Origin: Pseudomonadota bacterium
GTDB lineage: Bacteria; Pseudomonadota; Alphaproteobacteria; Acetobacterales; Acetobacteraceae
Assembly: GCA_021805485.1 (NCBI GenBank)
Contig: JAJZFF010000408.1
Location: 1 to 19,998, forward strand
DNA length: 19,998 bases
Direction of reading: 5' to 3'
Each line of letters opens with the position of its first letter. Position 1 is the stretch's first letter. The position numbers and the translations under genes were made by a program. The notes under the pieces are model-generated. The model made no database searches. It saw only the letters and a list, made by a program, of their open reading frames with translations, and was not told the DNA's origin. Shown piece by piece: positions 7,704 to 15,186 of this stretch.

Positions 7704-8381
7704 TTACCCTTCGGTGTCGGTCTCCGCGAGCCGCAGGCGGGCGATCTCGGCCTCGATGACGGCGGGCGCCGGATCGGCGATCCAGCGCGCCGGCCGCGCC
7801 ACCGCCTCGGCCAGGCGCGCGTGATACGCGGCGCGGCCGATCTCGAACGCCCCGAACCGGGCCAGGTGCGCGGTCAGGAACTGCGTGTCCAGCAATGAAA
7901 ACCCGCCCAGCCGCAGCCGCGCCACGAGGTGCACCAGCGCGAGCTTCGAGGCATCCCGCACGAGCGAGACCATGCTCTCGCCGAAAAAGGCGCCGCCGAT
8001 CGCCAAGCCATACAACCCGCCGACGAGTTCCCCGCCCTGCCAGACCTCGACGCTGTGCGCATGGCCGCGCCGGTGCAGGTCGACGAAGAGGCGCTCGATC
8101 TCCTCGTTGATCCAGGTCTCCGGCCGCACCGGCCGGCGCGCGGCGCAGGCGGCGATCAGCGCGGGAAAATCCCGGTCGGAGACGATGTCGAGGCTCGTGT
8201 TCCGCAGCGTGCGCGCGAGCCGGCGCGGCAGGTGGAACGCCTCCAGCGGCAGCACGCCCCGCCGCTCGGGATCGAGGAAATGCAGGTCCGCCGCATTCCG
8301 CCGCTCGGCCATCGGAAACAGGCCGAACCGATAGGCGCGCAGCAGGATGTCCGCCGTCAGTTCGAAACGTGGCGAGTCCAT
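7704..8381 (-). CDS. aat: Leucyl/phenylalanyl-tRNA-protein transferase
   Basis: This cytosolic enzyme of the bacterial N-end rule pathway transfers Leu or Phe from aminoacyl-tRNA to proteins with N-terminal Arg or Lys, marking them for ClpS/ClpAP. The 225 residues match the usual family length. Recognisable landmarks in order are YRFGLFPMAE (17-26), FLDPERRGVLP, HAHSVEVW, GGLYGLAIGGAFFGESM, RDASKLALVHLV and LLDTQFLTAHLARFGA. The usual Trp before the Asp-Pro segment is Phe here, a mild variation. The ATG at 8381 fits the family N-terminus, although no clear Shine-Dalgarno precedes it. It stands alone between the transporter and the chemoreceptor genes. Confidence 0.95.
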   Translation of the reverse strand: MDSPRFELTADILLRAYRFGLFPMAERRNAADLHFLDPERRGVLPLEAFHLPRRLARTLRNTSLDIVSDRDFPALIAACAARRPVRPETWINEEIERLFVDLHRRGHAHSVEVWQGGELVGGLYGLAIGGAFFGESMVSLVRDASKLALVHLVARLRLGGFSLLDTQFLTAHLARFGAFEIGRAAYHARLAEAVARPARWIADPAPAVIEAEIARLRLAETDTEG

Positions 8382-8433
8382 GGCCGATGATGGTCCGAAA
8401 CGCGGGGGCGGACAACCGGCCCGGCGGCGGCGC

Positions 8434-9891
8434 TCAGGCGGCGTGCATCGCGTCCGCGCCGGCCGGGGCCGCTTCGCCCGGCTGGCGGATCCGGAATTCG
8501 CCCACGAGGCCGGACAGCCGCGACGCCTTCTCGGAGAGGTTGCGGCAGCCGGCGGTCGCCTGCTCGGCCATCGCCGCGTTCTGCTGCGTCACATGGTCCA
8601 TCTCGCTGATGGCGGCGTTCACCTCGGCGAGCCCGGTCGCCTGTTCCCGCGCCGAGGCGGTGATGTCGCCCATCAGGCGGCTCAGGGTGCCGATTTCCCC
8701 GCCGATCCGCTGCAGCGCCTTGCCGGTCTCGTCGACGAGGTTCACCCCGGCCTTGACCTCGCCGGACGCCGCGAGGATGAGCGACTTGATCTCCCGCGCC
8801 GCGTCGGCCGAGCGCTGCGCCAGGGCGCGGACCTCGGTGGCGACGACGGCGAAGCCCCGCCCGGCATCGCCGGCGCGCGCCGCCTCGACCCCGGCATTGA
8901 GCGCCAGGAGATTGGTCTGGAAGGCGATCTCGTCGATGATGCCGATGATGTTGGTGATCTTGTTCGAGGAGGTCTCGATCCGGTTCATCGCCGCCACGGT
9001 GTCCTCGACGACCGTGGCCGAATGCCGCGCCGTCGCCTCCGCCTGGCTGACCGCCGCCCCCGCCTCGGCCGCGCCCTGCGCCGTGGTGCGGACCGTCGCG
9101 GTGATCTGCTCGACGGCGGCGGCCGTCTGTTCGAGGCTCGCCGCCTGCCGTTCCGTCCGCTGCGACAGGTCGCCCGAGGCGCGGGCGATCTCGTCGGTCG
9201 CCGCCAGGACGTGCTGCGCGTCCTGGTCGATGCGCGACAGGGTTCGCTGCAGCTTCTCGATGGAGTTGTTGAAATCGACCCGCAGCGTTTCATACTCCGC
9301 CGGCAGGGCCCTGGTGATCCGGAACGTCAGGATTCCCGCCGAGAGGTTCCGCAGCCCGTCGGCGATCGCGGTGACGACGGCGGCCTGCGCGCCCATCACC
9401 CGCTCGCGCTCGGCGGCGAGGTCCAGTTCCGCCTGCTTCGCCGAGGTCATGTCCTTGAGCGTCTCGACCACGAACACCGTGTTCCCCTCCGCATCGCGGA
9501 TCGGCCCGGCATCGATTCCGAGATAGCGCCTGCGGCCGGTCAACGGCATGTCGCACCAGTTCTCGGCGCTCATCCGGCCGTCCTGCCCGCCGCTGTTCTG
9601 CGCGTAGAGCTGGCCGGCCTGCCCGCCATTGCCCGACAGCACGAGATCCGCCATGCACGGGCGCGGCGCCGGGTAAAATCCCTTCCAGTGCTCCTTCGTG
9701 CCGATCACCTCGGCGGCGGCAAGGCCGGTCAGTTCGGCGCAGGCGGGATTCCAGAACACCACGGCGCCGTCGCGCCCGAGCACGAACAGCGGAACGCTGA
9801 TCTGTTGCAGCGCGGCAAGCAACATGCCCGCATCCTTCGAGAGCGGCAGAGCGTCTTTGGATTTCCTGATGCTGAACACGGTCGGCGGCAC
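8434..9891 (-). CDS. Soluble PAS-containing methyl-accepting chemotaxis protein
   Basis: This is a 485-residue chemoreceptor with no membrane segment, so it should be cytoplasmic. Residues ~29-150 are a PAS sensor ([20 protein letters not shown] at its start, [11 protein letters not shown] at its end). Residues ~172-220 form a short HAMP-like linker. Residues ~225-455 are the signalling coiled coil, with the near-universal hairpin tip [17 protein letters not shown] (318-334), [16 protein letters not shown] and [17 protein letters not shown]. The tip binds CheA/CheW. The C-terminus (GADAMHAA) has no CheR/CheB-binding pentapeptide. The start is GTG at 9891; a second GTG at 9879 is nearly as good. 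No che genes adjoin it. The PAS domain might bind a cofactor or small ligand, but none is evident. Confidence 0.93.
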   Translation of the reverse strand: MPPTVFSIRKSKDALPLSKDAGMLLAALQQISVPLFVLGRDGAVVFWNPACAELTGLAAAEVIGTKEHWKGFYPAPRPCMADLVLSGNGGQAGQLYAQNSGGQDGRMSAENWCDMPLTGRRRYLGIDAGPIRDAEGNTVFVVETLKDMTSAKQAELDLAAERERVMGAQAAVVTAIADGLRNLSAGILTFRITRALPAEYETLRVDFNNSIEKLQRTLSRIDQDAQHVLAATDEIARASGDLSQRTERQAASLEQTAAAVEQITATVRTTAQGAAEAGAAVSQAEATARHSATVVEDTVAAMNRIETSSNKITNIIGIIDEIAFQTNLLALNAGVEAARAGDAGRGFAVVATEVRALAQRSADAAREIKSLILAASGEVKAGVNLVDETGKALQRIGGEIGTLSRLMGDITASAREQATGLAEVNAAISEMDHVTQQNAAMAEQATAGCRNLSEKASRLSGLVGEFRIRQPGEAAPAGADAMHAA

Positions 9892-9944
9892 CCCATGGCA
9901 AGCTGGTTCGCTGCCCGGGCTAGAGCACTATCATTAATGAAACC

Positions 9945-10499
9945 TTACCTCGCGATGCGCGCGATGCACCTCTGGCGCGGGCGCAGCGGCAGCGGATAGG
10001 CCGGCCAGGATGCCACCCACCGGCTCAGCAGCGACGCCGAAGCCACCACCGCGAGGGTGAAGGGCAGCACCACCGCGGCGGCGAACCACGGCCCCGGATG
10101 CAGCAGCGCGGGATAGAGCGCGAGCGCCACGCCGGGCGGATGATAGGCCCGCAGCCGGGGCAGCACCGCCAGCGCCGCCACGGCGGCGAGCGCCGCGGTC
10201 TGCGGCCCGGGGCCCAGTCCGGCCGCCGCGGCGGTGCCGATCAGCGTGCCGAGGGTCGAGCCGGCGATCACCGCGAAAGGCTGCGCCACCGCGGCATCCG
10301 GCAGGCACAGCACGATCGTCATGGTGGCGGCGAAGGGCGGGATCAGCAACAGGCCGAGATGGCGGCCGCCGAGCCAGGCCAGCGCCGAGAGCAGCCCGCC
10401 GATCCAGACGATGCCGGGCAGCGGCGGGCGGTGCGGCGCGCCCCATTGCCGCGTGATGGCACCGAGCGAGGCGAACCCGCCGCGCCGCGCGAACGTCAC
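9945..10499 (-). CDS. HPP-family integral membrane protein
   Basis: This is a 184-residue protein with about four membrane spans. The HPP family name motif appears as YHPPGVALALYP near residue 120, with the conserved LLIPPFAATMTIVL and AQPFAVIAGSTLGTLIG segments before it. Some HPP proteins are linked to nitrite transport in chloroplasts and cyanobacteria; most bacterial ones are uncharacterised. The start is GTG at 10499, chosen because GTGA overlaps the stop of the DUF983 gene by 4 bp, a sign of translational coupling. The C-terminal tail is basic and presumably cytoplasmic. Confidence 0.85.
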   Translation of the reverse strand: MTFARRGGFASLGAITRQWGAPHRPPLPGIVWIGGLLSALAWLGGRHLGLLLIPPFAATMTIVLCLPDAAVAQPFAVIAGSTLGTLIGTAAAAGLGPGPQTAALAAVAALAVLPRLRAYHPPGVALALYPALLHPGPWFAAAVVLPFTLAVVASASLLSRWVASWPAYPLPLRPRQRCIARIAR

Positions 10500-10948
10500 G
10501 CGCCCGCGCTACCCGCGCCCGTCGCCGCCGGCGCCGGCCGGAGGATGCCGACCTTGAGCAGCACGCCCAGCGTCGCTCCCTTGATCGGCCTCAGCAGCAG
10601 GAGGATCAGCGCCAGGGTCAGCGGCAGGAAGATTTCGAGCAGCGTCGAGGACGGCATCCTGCCGCCGCGGTCGAGGATGACCGCGGCCGCGACGACGACA
10701 TGCAGCACGACGACGAGCGTCAGGTAGGGCGGCGCGTCGTCGCACGGCACCCGGCCGAGCGGCGCGCCGCACGCCTCGCAATGCGGCCGCACATGCAGGT
10801 ATCCGTCGAATGCCGGGCGCTCGCCGCAGGAGGGGCAGCGCATCGCCAGGCCGCGCCCGAGCACGGTGGTCCACGGCACATCGAGTCGCGCGCGGGGCCG
10901 CCGCGCCATGCCGGGGGCGCTCGCCGCCGGTTCCGTCAGCTGGGTCAT
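10496..10948 (-). CDS. DUF983 zinc-ribbon membrane protein
   Basis: This is a 150-residue protein. A cytoplasmic zinc ribbon (CPSC at 38-41, CEAC at 57-60) is followed by two membrane spans (about 75-92 and 103-118) and the basic LRPIKGATLG motif, which is the DUF983 layout. Function is unknown; some members lie near cytochrome oxidase genes, but none is here. The start at 10948 is preceded by GGAG six bases upstream; the open frame reaches 11239 but has no such site. First gene of a two-gene unit with the HPP gene, divergent from the MocR-type regulator. Confidence 0.85.
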   Translation of the reverse strand: MTQLTEPAASAPGMARRPRARLDVPWTTVLGRGLAMRCPSCGERPAFDGYLHVRPHCEACGAPLGRVPCDDAPPYLTLVVVLHVVVAAAVILDRGGRMPSSTLLEIFLPLTLALILLLLRPIKGATLGVLLKVGILRPAPAATGAGSAGA

Positions 10949-11008
10949 GTCTGTCTCCGCCGCATGGATCTCGCTATGGCAATCGTCCATGCAATATCGA
11001 TGGATTGG

Positions 11009-11018
11009 CATATATATG
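11009..11018. promoter_or_regulatory. Palindrome CATATATATG, copy 1 (candidate MocR operator)
   Basis: A perfect 10-bp palindrome in a very GC-rich setting, 61 bp upstream of the DUF983 start. An identical copy lies 158 bp away next to the regulator start. AT-rich sites between divergent promoters are where MocR-type regulators usually bind; binding here is inferred. Confidence 0.45.
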
Positions 11019-11166
11019 CTTTCCTGCCGGGAACCAACGCGGAGATGCCGGCAGCAGCACGGCGATTCCCGCATGACCCGAGGAAGGCCCGCCAGCGCGG
11101 CATGGCAGAAGATAAGGGACGCCGCGATTGCCTCAGGCCACGGGCGGGGGTAAGGAAGCGGGGATA

Positions 11167-11176
11167 CATATATATG
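11167..11176. promoter_or_regulatory. Palindrome CATATATATG, copy 2 (candidate MocR operator / -10 region)
   Basis: Identical to the copy at 11009-11018. It ends 16 bases before the regulator start codon, so it overlaps the likely -10 or transcript start. That position would suit autoregulation. Confidence 0.45.
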
Positions 11177-11192
11177 GAACGAGAGCCGGACC

Positions 11193-12590
11193 ATGACGGA
11201 CCGTGACATGCCCCCCGCCTGGCTGCCGGACATCCGCAAGCCGGACGGGCCGATCTATCTCGCGATCGCCGCGGCGCTGGAGGCCGATATCCGGTCCGGC
11301 GCGCTGAGGCCGGGCGACCGCCTGCCGACCCAGCGCCGCCTCGCCGCCGCGATCGGGATCGATTTCACGACCGTCACCCGCGCCTATGCCGAGGCCGCGC
11401 GCCGCGGGCTGATCGAGGGCCGGGTGGGGCTCGGCACCTATGTCAGGATTATCCCGCCGCCGCGCGCGGCCGCCACCGCCGGCGGCCTGATCGACATGAG
11501 CATGAACCTGCCGCCGTGCTTCGACGACCCCGCGCTGGCGGCGCGCCTCTGGCGGGATGTCACGGCGCTCGGGGCGGAGGCCGGGCTCGACCTGCTGCTG
11601 CGCTATCAGGATATCGGCGGCGCCATGGCCGACCGCGCCGCCGGCGCGCACTGGCTGCGTGACCGGATGGGCCCGTTGCCGCCCGAGCGCGTGCTGCTCT
11701 GCCCCGGCGCGCAGGGCGCGTTGCTCGCGATCGCCGGCCTGCTCGCCGCGCCTGGCGATGCCGTCTGCGTCGAGGATCTCACCTATCCGGGCTTCCGCGC
11801 GCTGGCCGCCCATCGCGGCCTTCGCCTGGTGCCGGTCGCCATGGATGCGGACGGGCTGCTGCCCGACGCCTTCGAGGCCGCCTGCCGCGCGCACCGGCCG
11901 AAGCTGCTCTACTGCACGCCGACCCTGCACAACCCCACGACCGCCACGATGCCCCCGGACCGCCGCGCCGCGATCGCCGCCATCGCGACGGCGCAGGGCA
12001 TCGCGATCGTCGAGGACGACGCCTATGGCATGCTGCCGCGCAGCGCGCCGCCGCCGCTCGCCACCTTCGCGCCCTCCATTTCCTATTACATCGCGGGGGT
12101 GGCGAAATCGCTCTCCCCGGCGCTGCGCCTCGCCTATGTCGTCCCGCCCGACGCCGCGGCCGCGCACCGGCTTGCCGCCGCGATCCGGGCGACGACGTCG
12201 ATGGCCTCGCCGCTGACGGCGGCGATCGCGACGCGCTGGATCGGGGACGGCACGGCGGAGGCGGTGCGCGAGGCGATCCGCCGGGAAACCGCTTCGCGCC
12301 GGCAGATCCTGCGCGCGCTGTTGCCGGAGGCGGGCCTGCGCACCGCCGAGGACGCGTTTCACGCCTGGCTGCCCCTCGACCCGCCCTGGACCCGCAGCGC
12401 CTTCATCGACCGTCTGCGCTCGGCCGGGATCGGCGCCGTCGGCAGCGACGCCTTCGCCGCCGGCACCGCGCCGGAGGCGGTGCGCCTCGGCCTCGGCGCG
12501 CCGGCCACGCGCGAGGCGCTGCGCACGAGCCTGAAGGCCGTCGCCTCGGCACTCGCCGCCCCGCCGCCGCTGGCCGAAATCATCGTCTGA
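11193..12590 (+). CDS. MocR-type regulator: GntR DNA-binding domain plus PLP aminotransferase fold
   Basis: This 465-residue protein pairs a winged-helix GntR domain (about 18-86; GALRPGDRLPTQRRLAAAIG, then TTVTRAYAEAARRGLIEG) with a fold-type I aminotransferase domain (about 110-455). The cofactor site is intact: TPTLHNPT with N247, VEDDAYG with the acidic residue near 275-276 and Y278, and K305 in GVAKSLSPALRLAY as the Schiff-base lysine, so it probably binds pyridoxal phosphate. MocR/GabR proteins sense amines or vitamin B6 and usually control a divergent gene, here the DUF983-HPP pair. The start at 11193 has GAGAG seven bases upstream. It converges with the LysR gene across a 14-bp gap. 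Confidence 0.92.
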   Translation: MTDRDMPPAWLPDIRKPDGPIYLAIAAALEADIRSGALRPGDRLPTQRRLAAAIGIDFTTVTRAYAEAARRGLIEGRVGLGTYVRIIPPPRAAATAGGLIDMSMNLPPCFDDPALAARLWRDVTALGAEAGLDLLLRYQDIGGAMADRAAGAHWLRDRMGPLPPERVLLCPGAQGALLAIAGLLAAPGDAVCVEDLTYPGFRALAAHRGLRLVPVAMDADGLLPDAFEAACRAHRPKLLYCTPTLHNPTTATMPPDRRAAIAAIATAQGIAIVEDDAYGMLPRSAPPPLATFAPSISYYIAGVAKSLSPALRLAYVVPPDAAAAHRLAAAIRATTSMASPLTAAIATRWIGDGTAEAVREAIRRETASRRQILRALLPEAGLRTAEDAFHAWLPLDPPWTRSAFIDRLRSAGIGAVGSDAFAAGTAPEAVRLGLGAPATREALRTSLKAVASALAAPPPLAEIIV

Positions 12591-12604
12591 TCGGCGCGGC
12601 CGGG

Positions 12605-13501
12605 TCAGCCCCGCCCGTCCGCCGCGATCCCGTCCCGCAGATGGTCGATCAGCGCGCGCGCCGCGGCGCGGGTGTTCCGGCCCATCGGGAAATAGGCGTG
12701 CACGGGAACGTCGGCCATCGTCCAGTCCGTCAGCAGGCGCACGAGGGAGCCGTCCTCCAGCGCCCGCCGGCACTCCCATTCGCCGGTCGAGGTGATGCCG
12801 AGCCCGGCGATGGCGGCGACGATCGCCCCCTCGTTATCGTTGGTGGTGAACTGCGGCTGCACCCGTGCCGCGATGCTCTCGCCGTCGCGCTCGAAGGTCC
12901 AGGCCAGGGGGTTGGCGGCGGCGGCGCCGCGGATGATCCGGTGGCCCGCCAGATCCTCGGGCCGCGCTGGCGCGCCGTTCGCGGCCAGGTAGGCCGGCGA
13001 GGCCACGATCACCCGGGAGACCAGCGCGATCTGCCGGGCGGTGGCGCTCGCCGAATCCGGCAGCGCGCCGATCCGGATCGCGACATCCACGGCCTCGCGC
13101 ACCAGGTCCTGCCGCCGGTCGTCGAGTTCGAGATGGATCTGCAGCCGCGAATGCCGGGCGGCGAAATCGGCGAGGCGCGGAATCGCGACATGGATGCCGA
13201 AACTCGTCGGCATGCTGAGCCGCAGCATGCCGTGGAACTCGCCGCCCTCGCGCACGCTCTGCCCGGCCTCGTCGAGTGCGGCGAGAATGGCCTCGATGCG
13301 GAGGAGAAACGCCTTGCCGGCCTCGGTCGGCACCACCGCCCGCGTCGTCCTCGACAGCAGCCGCGCGCCGAGTTCCTGCTCGAGTTCGGCGATCATGCGC
13401 GAGACCTGCGGCTGCGACATGCCGCTCTCCCTGCCCGCCGCCGAAAAACTGCCGAGGCGCGCGACCCGCGTGTAGAGCTTCAGCGCGGCGATATCCTTCA
13501 T
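12605..13501 (-). CDS. LysR-family transcriptional regulator
   Basis: This is a 298-residue DNA-binding regulator of normal family length. The winged helix-turn-helix occupies residues 1-60 (FSAAGRESGMSQPQVSRMIAELEQELG; LLSRTTRAVVPTEAG). The effector domain spans about 90-290 and includes LRLSMPTSFGIHVAIPRLADF and the usual DVAIRIGALPDSA strand-turn. It resembles the subgroup often divergent from oxidoreductase genes, but here both neighbours converge on it or lie upstream in the same direction, so its target is not evident. It starts 39 bp after the tetR stop and could be read from the same transcript. Confidence 0.92.
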   Translation of the reverse strand: MKDIAALKLYTRVARLGSFSAAGRESGMSQPQVSRMIAELEQELGARLLSRTTRAVVPTEAGKAFLLRIEAILAALDEAGQSVREGGEFHGMLRLSMPTSFGIHVAIPRLADFAARHSRLQIHLELDDRRQDLVREAVDVAIRIGALPDSASATARQIALVSRVIVASPAYLAANGAPARPEDLAGHRIIRGAAAANPLAWTFERDGESIAARVQPQFTTNDNEGAIVAAIAGLGITSTGEWECRRALEDGSLVRLLTDWTMADVPVHAYFPMGRNTRAAARALIDHLRDGIAADGRG

Positions 13502-13540
13502 GACCTCGAAAACCTACCGCGCCGGCGCGAAACTGTCATG

Positions 13541-14110
13541 TCACGATTGCGGCTGCAGCCGCAGCCGCAGCCGTTCCACCGCCCGGACGAACACCGCCCG
13601 ATCGCCGGTCGCCCGCGCCAGCACGAGCGCCCCCTGGATGCCGAGCACGGCCTCCTCGGCGCGGGAATGGGCCTCGGCCGCCTCCCATCCGCGCCGCACC
13701 AGCGCGCCGCCCAGCGCCGCGACCCACCGGGCGAAATAGCCGGAGACGGCGGCGGCGAAGCGGTCCCGCGTGCCGTCGAGGGCGAAGGCGCCGACCAGGC
13801 AGATCCGCGCGCCCGACCGGAAATAGTCGGTCACGGCCTCCCACATCCCCTCGATCGCCGCCTCGGGCGCCGCCTTGGGCGCTTCGTCGCGCAGCGGCGC
13901 GAAGACGTGGCGCTCGAACCAGGCGTCCACATCGTCGAGCACCGCCCGCGCCATCTCTTCCTTGCCGCCGGGAAAGAAGTGATAGAGGCTACCCTTGCCA
14001 AGCCCCGTCCGCCCGGTGATCCGGCTCAGCGAGGCGCCCTCGTAGCCGAACTCGCGGAACACCTCGCCGAGCAGCGGCACGATGTCGGCGCGTTCGTTGA
14101 CCGTCCGCAT
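13541..14110 (-). CDS. TetR-family transcriptional repressor
   Basis: This is a 189-residue regulator. The helix-turn-helix covers about residues 10-56 (FREFGYEGASLSRITGRTGL, then GKGSLYHFFPGGKEEMA). The C-terminal ligand domain (GARICLVGAFALDGTRDRFA and on) resembles the YxaF/LmrA-type subgroup. The gene starts 15 bp after the stop of the DUF1348 gene and shares its transcript. The inverted repeat directly upstream of the DUF1348 start is the likely operator, so TetR would repress its own operon until an inducer binds. The inducer is unknown. The C-terminus ends in an Arg/Leu/Gln-rich helix (RLRLRLQPQS). Confidence 0.9.
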   Translation of the reverse strand: MRTVNERADIVPLLGEVFREFGYEGASLSRITGRTGLGKGSLYHFFPGGKEEMARAVLDDVDAWFERHVFAPLRDEAPKAAPEAAIEGMWEAVTDYFRSGARICLVGAFALDGTRDRFAAAVSGYFARWVAALGGALVRRGWEAAEAHSRAEEAVLGIQGALVLARATGDRAVFVRAVERLRLRLQPQS

Positions 14111-14125
14111 GGCGGCGGCGCCGGT

Positions 14126-14587
14126 TCAGAGCCCGAGATCGGACAGGCCCGGATGATCATCCGGGCGGCGCCCGAGCGGCCAGTGGAACTTGCGCCCGGC
14201 CGGGGCGATCGGCAGGTCGTTGATGCTGGCGAAGCGCCGCCGCATCAGCCCGGCGGCGTCGAATTCCCAGTTCTCGTTGCCGTAGGAGCGGAACCAGTTG
14301 CCGCTGTCGTCGTGCCATTCATAGGCATAGCGGACCGCGATCCGGTCCTCGCCGAAGGCCCATAATTCCTTGATCAGGCGATAGTCGAGTTCCTTCGCCC
14401 ATTTGCGGGTCAGGAAGGCGACGATCTCCGCCCGGCCGCTGACGAATTCCGCGCGGTTCCGCCAGCGGCTGTCGGGCGTGTAGGCGAGCGAGACCTTTTC
14501 CGGGTCCCGGCTGTTCCAGCCGTCCTCCGCGAGGCGAACCTTCCGGATCGCGCTGTCCCGCGTGAAGGGTGGGGCGATGATGCTCAT
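14126..14587 (-). CDS. DUF1348 family protein (NTF2-like fold)
   Basis: This is a 153-residue cytosolic protein. The sequence fits DUF1348 closely: [79 protein letters not shown] and ASINDLPI. The fold is a SnoaL/NTF2-like cone that commonly forms small-molecule pockets; no catalysed reaction is established for the family. The start at 14587 has AGGAGAG upstream, which abuts the candidate operator. The gene leads the operon containing tetR, a pattern common for stress- or electrophile-induced proteins. Confidence 0.92.
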   Translation of the reverse strand: MSIIAPPFTRDSAIRKVRLAEDGWNSRDPEKVSLAYTPDSRWRNRAEFVSGRAEIVAFLTRKWAKELDYRLIKELWAFGEDRIAVRYAYEWHDDSGNWFRSYGNENWEFDAAGLMRRRFASINDLPIAPAGRKFHWPLGRRPDDHPGLSDLGL

Positions 14588-14598
14588 CCGCGTCTCTC

Positions 14599-14635
14599 CT
14601 GTACCGATTGGTATCCTCGATACCTATCGGTACAG
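14599..14635. promoter_or_regulatory. 37-bp inverted repeat, candidate TetR operator
   Basis: The left arm CTGTACCGATTGGTATC and right arm GATACCTATCGGTACAG are reverse complements with one mismatch in 17, separated by CTC. Each arm also contains a 12-bp TACC-N4-GGTA box (TACCGATTGGTA and TACCTATCGGTA), so this looks like two adjacent TetR dimer sites. It lies 11 bp upstream of the DUF1348 start codon and touches its ribosome site, ideal for repression. In the other direction it could also influence the 83-aa gene. Confidence 0.75.
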
Positions 14636-14777
14636 ACCGGATCGCGCAACCCTCCCCGGCCGTGCCGGGCGGCTGGTTTGGCGAGCCCGAGGGCGGTGTA
14701 AAATACAAGACGGACATGTCGGTTGGCGATCTCGTCCGCGGTGGTTACTTGCAGCAGGTTCGCTCGAGGAGGTCCAG

Positions 14778-15029
14778 ATGAAGGTCAGCGAGATGAAGGC
14801 GCGGCTCAGCGCTCACGGCATCGAGGACGGCGATCTCTACACGCACGGCTGCCTCGGCGGCGGCGAGATCGACGGCATCGAGCAGGTCGACGGCAAGTGG
14901 TTCACCTATTTCAGCGAGCGCGGCAGCAAGCGGGACTACCGGGAATGGCTCTCCGAGGAGGAGGCCGCGGCCTATATCTACGAGCGGGCGGAACGGTTGG
15001 CACGCCGGCTCGGGCTCTGGAAGGGTTGA
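14778..15029 (+). CDS. 83-aa cytosolic protein, unknown function
   Basis: The start at 14778 is preceded by GAGGAGG five bases upstream, a strong ribosome site; longer in-frame starts lack one. The protein has no signal peptide or membrane span. It begins with a short helix (MKVSEMKARLSAHGI), has a Gly-rich turn (GCLGGGEIDG), then a beta-hairpin reading GKWFTYFSERGSKRDYREW and an acidic C-terminal helix (LSEEEAAAYIYERAERLARRL). The Tyr/Phe-x-SERG strand followed by an acidic, Glu-rich helix recalls small immunity-type proteins, but that likeness is weak and no toxin gene is adjacent. Convergent with the gene remnant at 15040-15174. Confidence 0.7.
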   Translation: MKVSEMKARLSAHGIEDGDLYTHGCLGGGEIDGIEQVDGKWFTYFSERGSKRDYREWLSEEEAAAYIYERAERLARRLGLWKG

Positions 15030-15039
15030 CAGGCGGTGA

Positions 15040-15174
15040 AGCGCACAGGCAGCCCGGCTTGACCACGGTGAGGGCGACGCATCGCCGCGCGATCTCGGCG
15101 AAGGCCGGCGCATCCTCCGGGGCCAGCCGATAGCGGCCCACGAGGGCGAGGAAGCGTCCGGGCTCTTCGCTCAT
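15040..15174 (-). pseudogene. Truncated N-terminal remnant, possibly an ABM-type monooxygenase
   Basis: An ATG at 15174, 12 bp after the OmpA-family stop, opens a frame whose first ~44 residues (MSEEPGRFLALVGRYRLAPE, then FAEIARRCVALTVVKPGCL) look like the first strand and helix of an antibiotic-biosynthesis-monooxygenase (ferredoxin-like) domain. After Lys-Pro-Gly-Cys-Leu the resemblance stops. The frame runs on to 14911 as low-complexity Pro/Arg sequence antisense to the 83-aa gene. I read it as a gene cut off by rearrangement. A real 87-aa protein overlapping its convergent neighbour is the alternative. Confidence 0.35.
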
Positions 15175-15186
15175 GCGGCGCGCCGG

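Noticed and set aside
9921..9944. TAGAGCA followed by AT-rich sequence between the chemoreceptor and HPP genes
   Set aside because: It resembles one end of the dispersed repeat, but the second end and stems are missing in this short gap.
8347..9999. 550-residue plus-strand open frame
   Set aside because: It is antisense to the well-supported chemoreceptor gene, is Arg/Ala-rich with no domain I recognise, and is a GC-bias shadow.
11128..11156. TTGCCT-17 bp-TAAGGA as the MocR promoter
   Set aside because: Each hexamer matches the consensus poorly, and the palindrome nearer the start is a better -10 candidate.
11133..12779. 548-residue minus-strand open frame
   Set aside because: It is antisense to the MocR-type regulator; no recognisable domain.
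12641..14365. 574-residue plus-strand open frame across the LysR, TetR and DUF1348 genes
   Set aside because: It runs antisense through three genes with clear family motifs; its translation is low-complexity Arg/Pro/Glu sequence.
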